Shown here one piece after another: positions 15,872 through 17,186 of a stretch of 17,186 bases of DNA (position 1 is the first letter of the stretch; each line of letters starts with the position of its first letter). The stretch covers positions 48,909 through 66,094 of the forward strand of contig DKLL01000049.1 of NCBI GenBank assembly GCA_002455755.1, read 5' to 3'. This DNA is from Acinetobacter sp. UBA6641 (GTDB taxonomy: Bacteria; Pseudomonadota; Gammaproteobacteria; Pseudomonadales; Moraxellaceae). The position numbers and the translations under genes are program-made. Below the pieces are notes generated by a model. That model was given only the letters and a program-made list of their open reading frames with translations. It had not been told where the DNA came from and ran no database searches.

Positions 15872-17186
15872 ATGAAAATAATAAAGTATCTAGTGGTGCT
15901 GTTCTGCATATGTTCACTACCTGCATTTGCAAGTGAAACTGCGGCAAACACAGCCAATATTCAGGAAATACGTTTATCGCTCGACAGTGTTTGGGTGGTC
16001 ATCGGCGGGATTCTGGTGTTCTTGATGCAGGCCGGTTTTGCAATGGTGGAAAGTGGTTCTGTACGCAGCAAGAATACCGTTAACGTGTTAATGAAAAACT
16101 ATATGGATGCTTGTCTTGGAGGATTGGTCTTCTGGCTGGTGGGCTTTGGGCTGATGTTCGGCGTGAACGCTTCAGGCTGGATTGGCACCAGTCATTTCGC
16201 ACCCAGTCAAATGGATGGCTGGCATTGGAACCTGCTGTTCTTTCAAATGATGTTTGCCGCTACAGCAACCACAATTGCCAGTGGTGCCATGGCAGAGCGC
16301 ATTCACTTTGTCGCCTATATTGTCAGTGCTGCCGTGGTGAGTGGCCTGATTTATCCTGTCTTTGGCAGTTGGGCATGGGGCAGTATCTTTGAAGGTTCAG
16401 GCTGGCTAAAAGCACTAGGTTTTATCGACTTTGCCGGTTCAACTGTGGTGCATTCCATCGGTGGTTGGGTGGCATTGGCCGGAATCATTGTTTTGGGGCC
16501 GCGCTTGGGACGCTTTGGCCGTAATGGGCAAAGCCATTTTTTAGCCGGACATAACTTGCCCTTGGTAGCTCTGGGCGGTTTTATCCTCTGGTTTGCCTGG
16601 TTCGGTTTTAATGCGGCATCGACGGTAAATGCCAATGTCAGTATTGGCCGTATTGCCTTAAATACCCATCTGGCAGCCTGTGCCGGTGCAGTGGTTTATA
16701 TGCTGTATGCCTTAATTCGTGGTAAGGCGATTCTGATGAAGACCACCATTAATGCTTCCTTGGGTGGTTTGGTGGGTATTACGGCGGGTTGTGCCACCAT
16801 GTCGCCAATTTTTGCCGTCATTACTGGTGCCATAGCCGGGCTACTGGTAAGTACCTTACCTGCCTTAATGGAAAAATTAAAACTGGATGATGTGGTGGAT
16901 GCAGTGACGGTACACGGTTTTTGCGGGGCGTGGGGAACAGTCGCTGCAGGCCTGTTTTATGAAGCCGATATGTTTAACTCACAAATTGTGTCTATTCAGG
17001 TTTTAGGTGTGCTGGCAGCATTTGCCTGGGGATTTGGAACAGCACTGATTACCTTTAAAGTGCTGGAGAAAATGTTGGGTGGTTTACGCGTTAGCACACA
17101 ACATGAACAACGCGGTTTGGATTATACCGAACATGCCGAGCTGTCTTATCCTGAATTTCAGCGTGATGTGATTTTTGAAACCGATG
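15872..17186 (+). CDS. amt: Ammonium transporter (Amt family), 3' end outside window
   Basis: An inner-membrane ammonium channel/transporter; 438 residues are visible with no stop before the window ends. A signal-peptide-like start (1-20, ending LPAFA) precedes the mature protein, as in E. coli AmtB. Family marks are QAGFAMVESGSVRSKN (53-68), FAATATTIASGAMAERI, the Amt signature DFAGSTVVHSIGGWVALAG (186-204) with D186 and the first pore histidine H194, GFILWFAWFGFN (236-247), and the second pore histidine H348 in TVHGFCGAWG. The cytoplasmic tail starts GGLRVSTQHEQRGLDYTEHA, where AmtB normally ends within about ten more residues; here it continues through SYPEFQRDVIFETD. That suggests a longer tail or a fused signalling domain outside the window. 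The start is supported by AGGGGG 7 bp upstream and the sigma-54 promoter. No glnK gene lies upstream, unlike the usual glnK-amtB pair. Confidence 0.95.
   Translation, partial: MKIIKYLVVLFCICSLPAFASETAANTANIQEIRLSLDSVWVVIGGILVFLMQAGFAMVESGSVRSKNTVNVLMKNYMDACLGGLVFWLVGFGLMFGVNASGWIGTSHFAPSQMDGWHWNLLFFQMMFAATATTIASGAMAERIHFVAYIVSAAVVSGLIYPVFGSWAWGSIFEGSGWLKALGFIDFAGSTVVHSIGGWVALAGIIVLGPRLGRFGRNGQSHFLAGHNLPLVALGGFILWFAWFGFNAASTVNANVSIGRIALNTHLAACAGAVVYMLYALIRGKAILMKTTINASLGGLVGITAGCATMSPIFAVITGAIAGLLVSTLPALMEKLKLDDVVDAVTVHGFCGAWGTVAAGLFYEADMFNSQIVSIQVLGVLAAFAWGFGTALITFKVLEKMLGGLRVSTQHEQRGLDYTEHAELSYPEFQRDVIFETD

Noticed and set aside
16111..16392. A 93-residue plus-strand open frame
   Set aside because: It lies inside the amt gene in another frame; the amt frame shows strong family motifs throughout this stretch.

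Overview
The window looks like chromosomal DNA from a gammaproteobacterium of the Moraxellaceae, most likely Acinetobacter. The reasons are an AT-rich composition, a proton-translocating transhydrogenase split into three genes (pntAA, pntAB, pntB), and Acinetobacter-like protein sequences. The species cannot be read from the sequence.

Region 1 (1-8389, + strand) is the downstream end of a polysaccharide cluster. It holds the C-terminus of a coiled-coil protein that starts outside the window, a 1238-residue protein with three glycosyltransferase-like units, GDP-mannose 4,6-dehydratase (gmd), a GDP-4-keto-6-deoxymannose reductase (rmd), and two single-domain GT4 glycosyltransferases that resemble P. 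aeruginosa WbpY and WbpZ. The genes are packed with gaps of 2 and 20 bp or overlaps of 1 and 4 bp, so this is one operon. Gmd and Rmd would make GDP-D-rhamnose and the transferases would polymerise it, giving a D-rhamnan-like polymer comparable to the P. aeruginosa common polysaccharide antigen. An ABC exporter (wzm/wzt) and the GDP-mannose genes are not in the window and would be expected upstream.

Region 2 (8390-11598) is a small accessory/housekeeping stretch. It has an orphan HEPN-type protein with an RNase-like R-x4-H motif (+), then an MFS transporter and an EamA/DMT transporter on the minus strand. Region 3 (11599-12578) is about 980 bp of AT-rich DNA with no supported gene, ending in the pnt leader.

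Region 4 (12579-15574) is the pnt operon with a strong terminator. pntAA carries a one-base insertion near 13233 that splits the reading frame. Without that base it would encode a normal 375-residue protein, so it is either a genuine inactivating mutation or a sequence error. Region 5 (15575-17186) has a clear sigma-54 (-24/-12) promoter followed by an ammonium transporter gene that runs off the end. Its C-terminus is already longer than in E. coli AmtB, and no glnK gene precedes it.

The main points for follow-up are the D-rhamnan cluster with its triple glycosyltransferase, the pntAA frameshift, the sigma-54 amt promoter with the extended Amt, and the orphan HEPN protein. I did not see a clearly new defence or mobile system.
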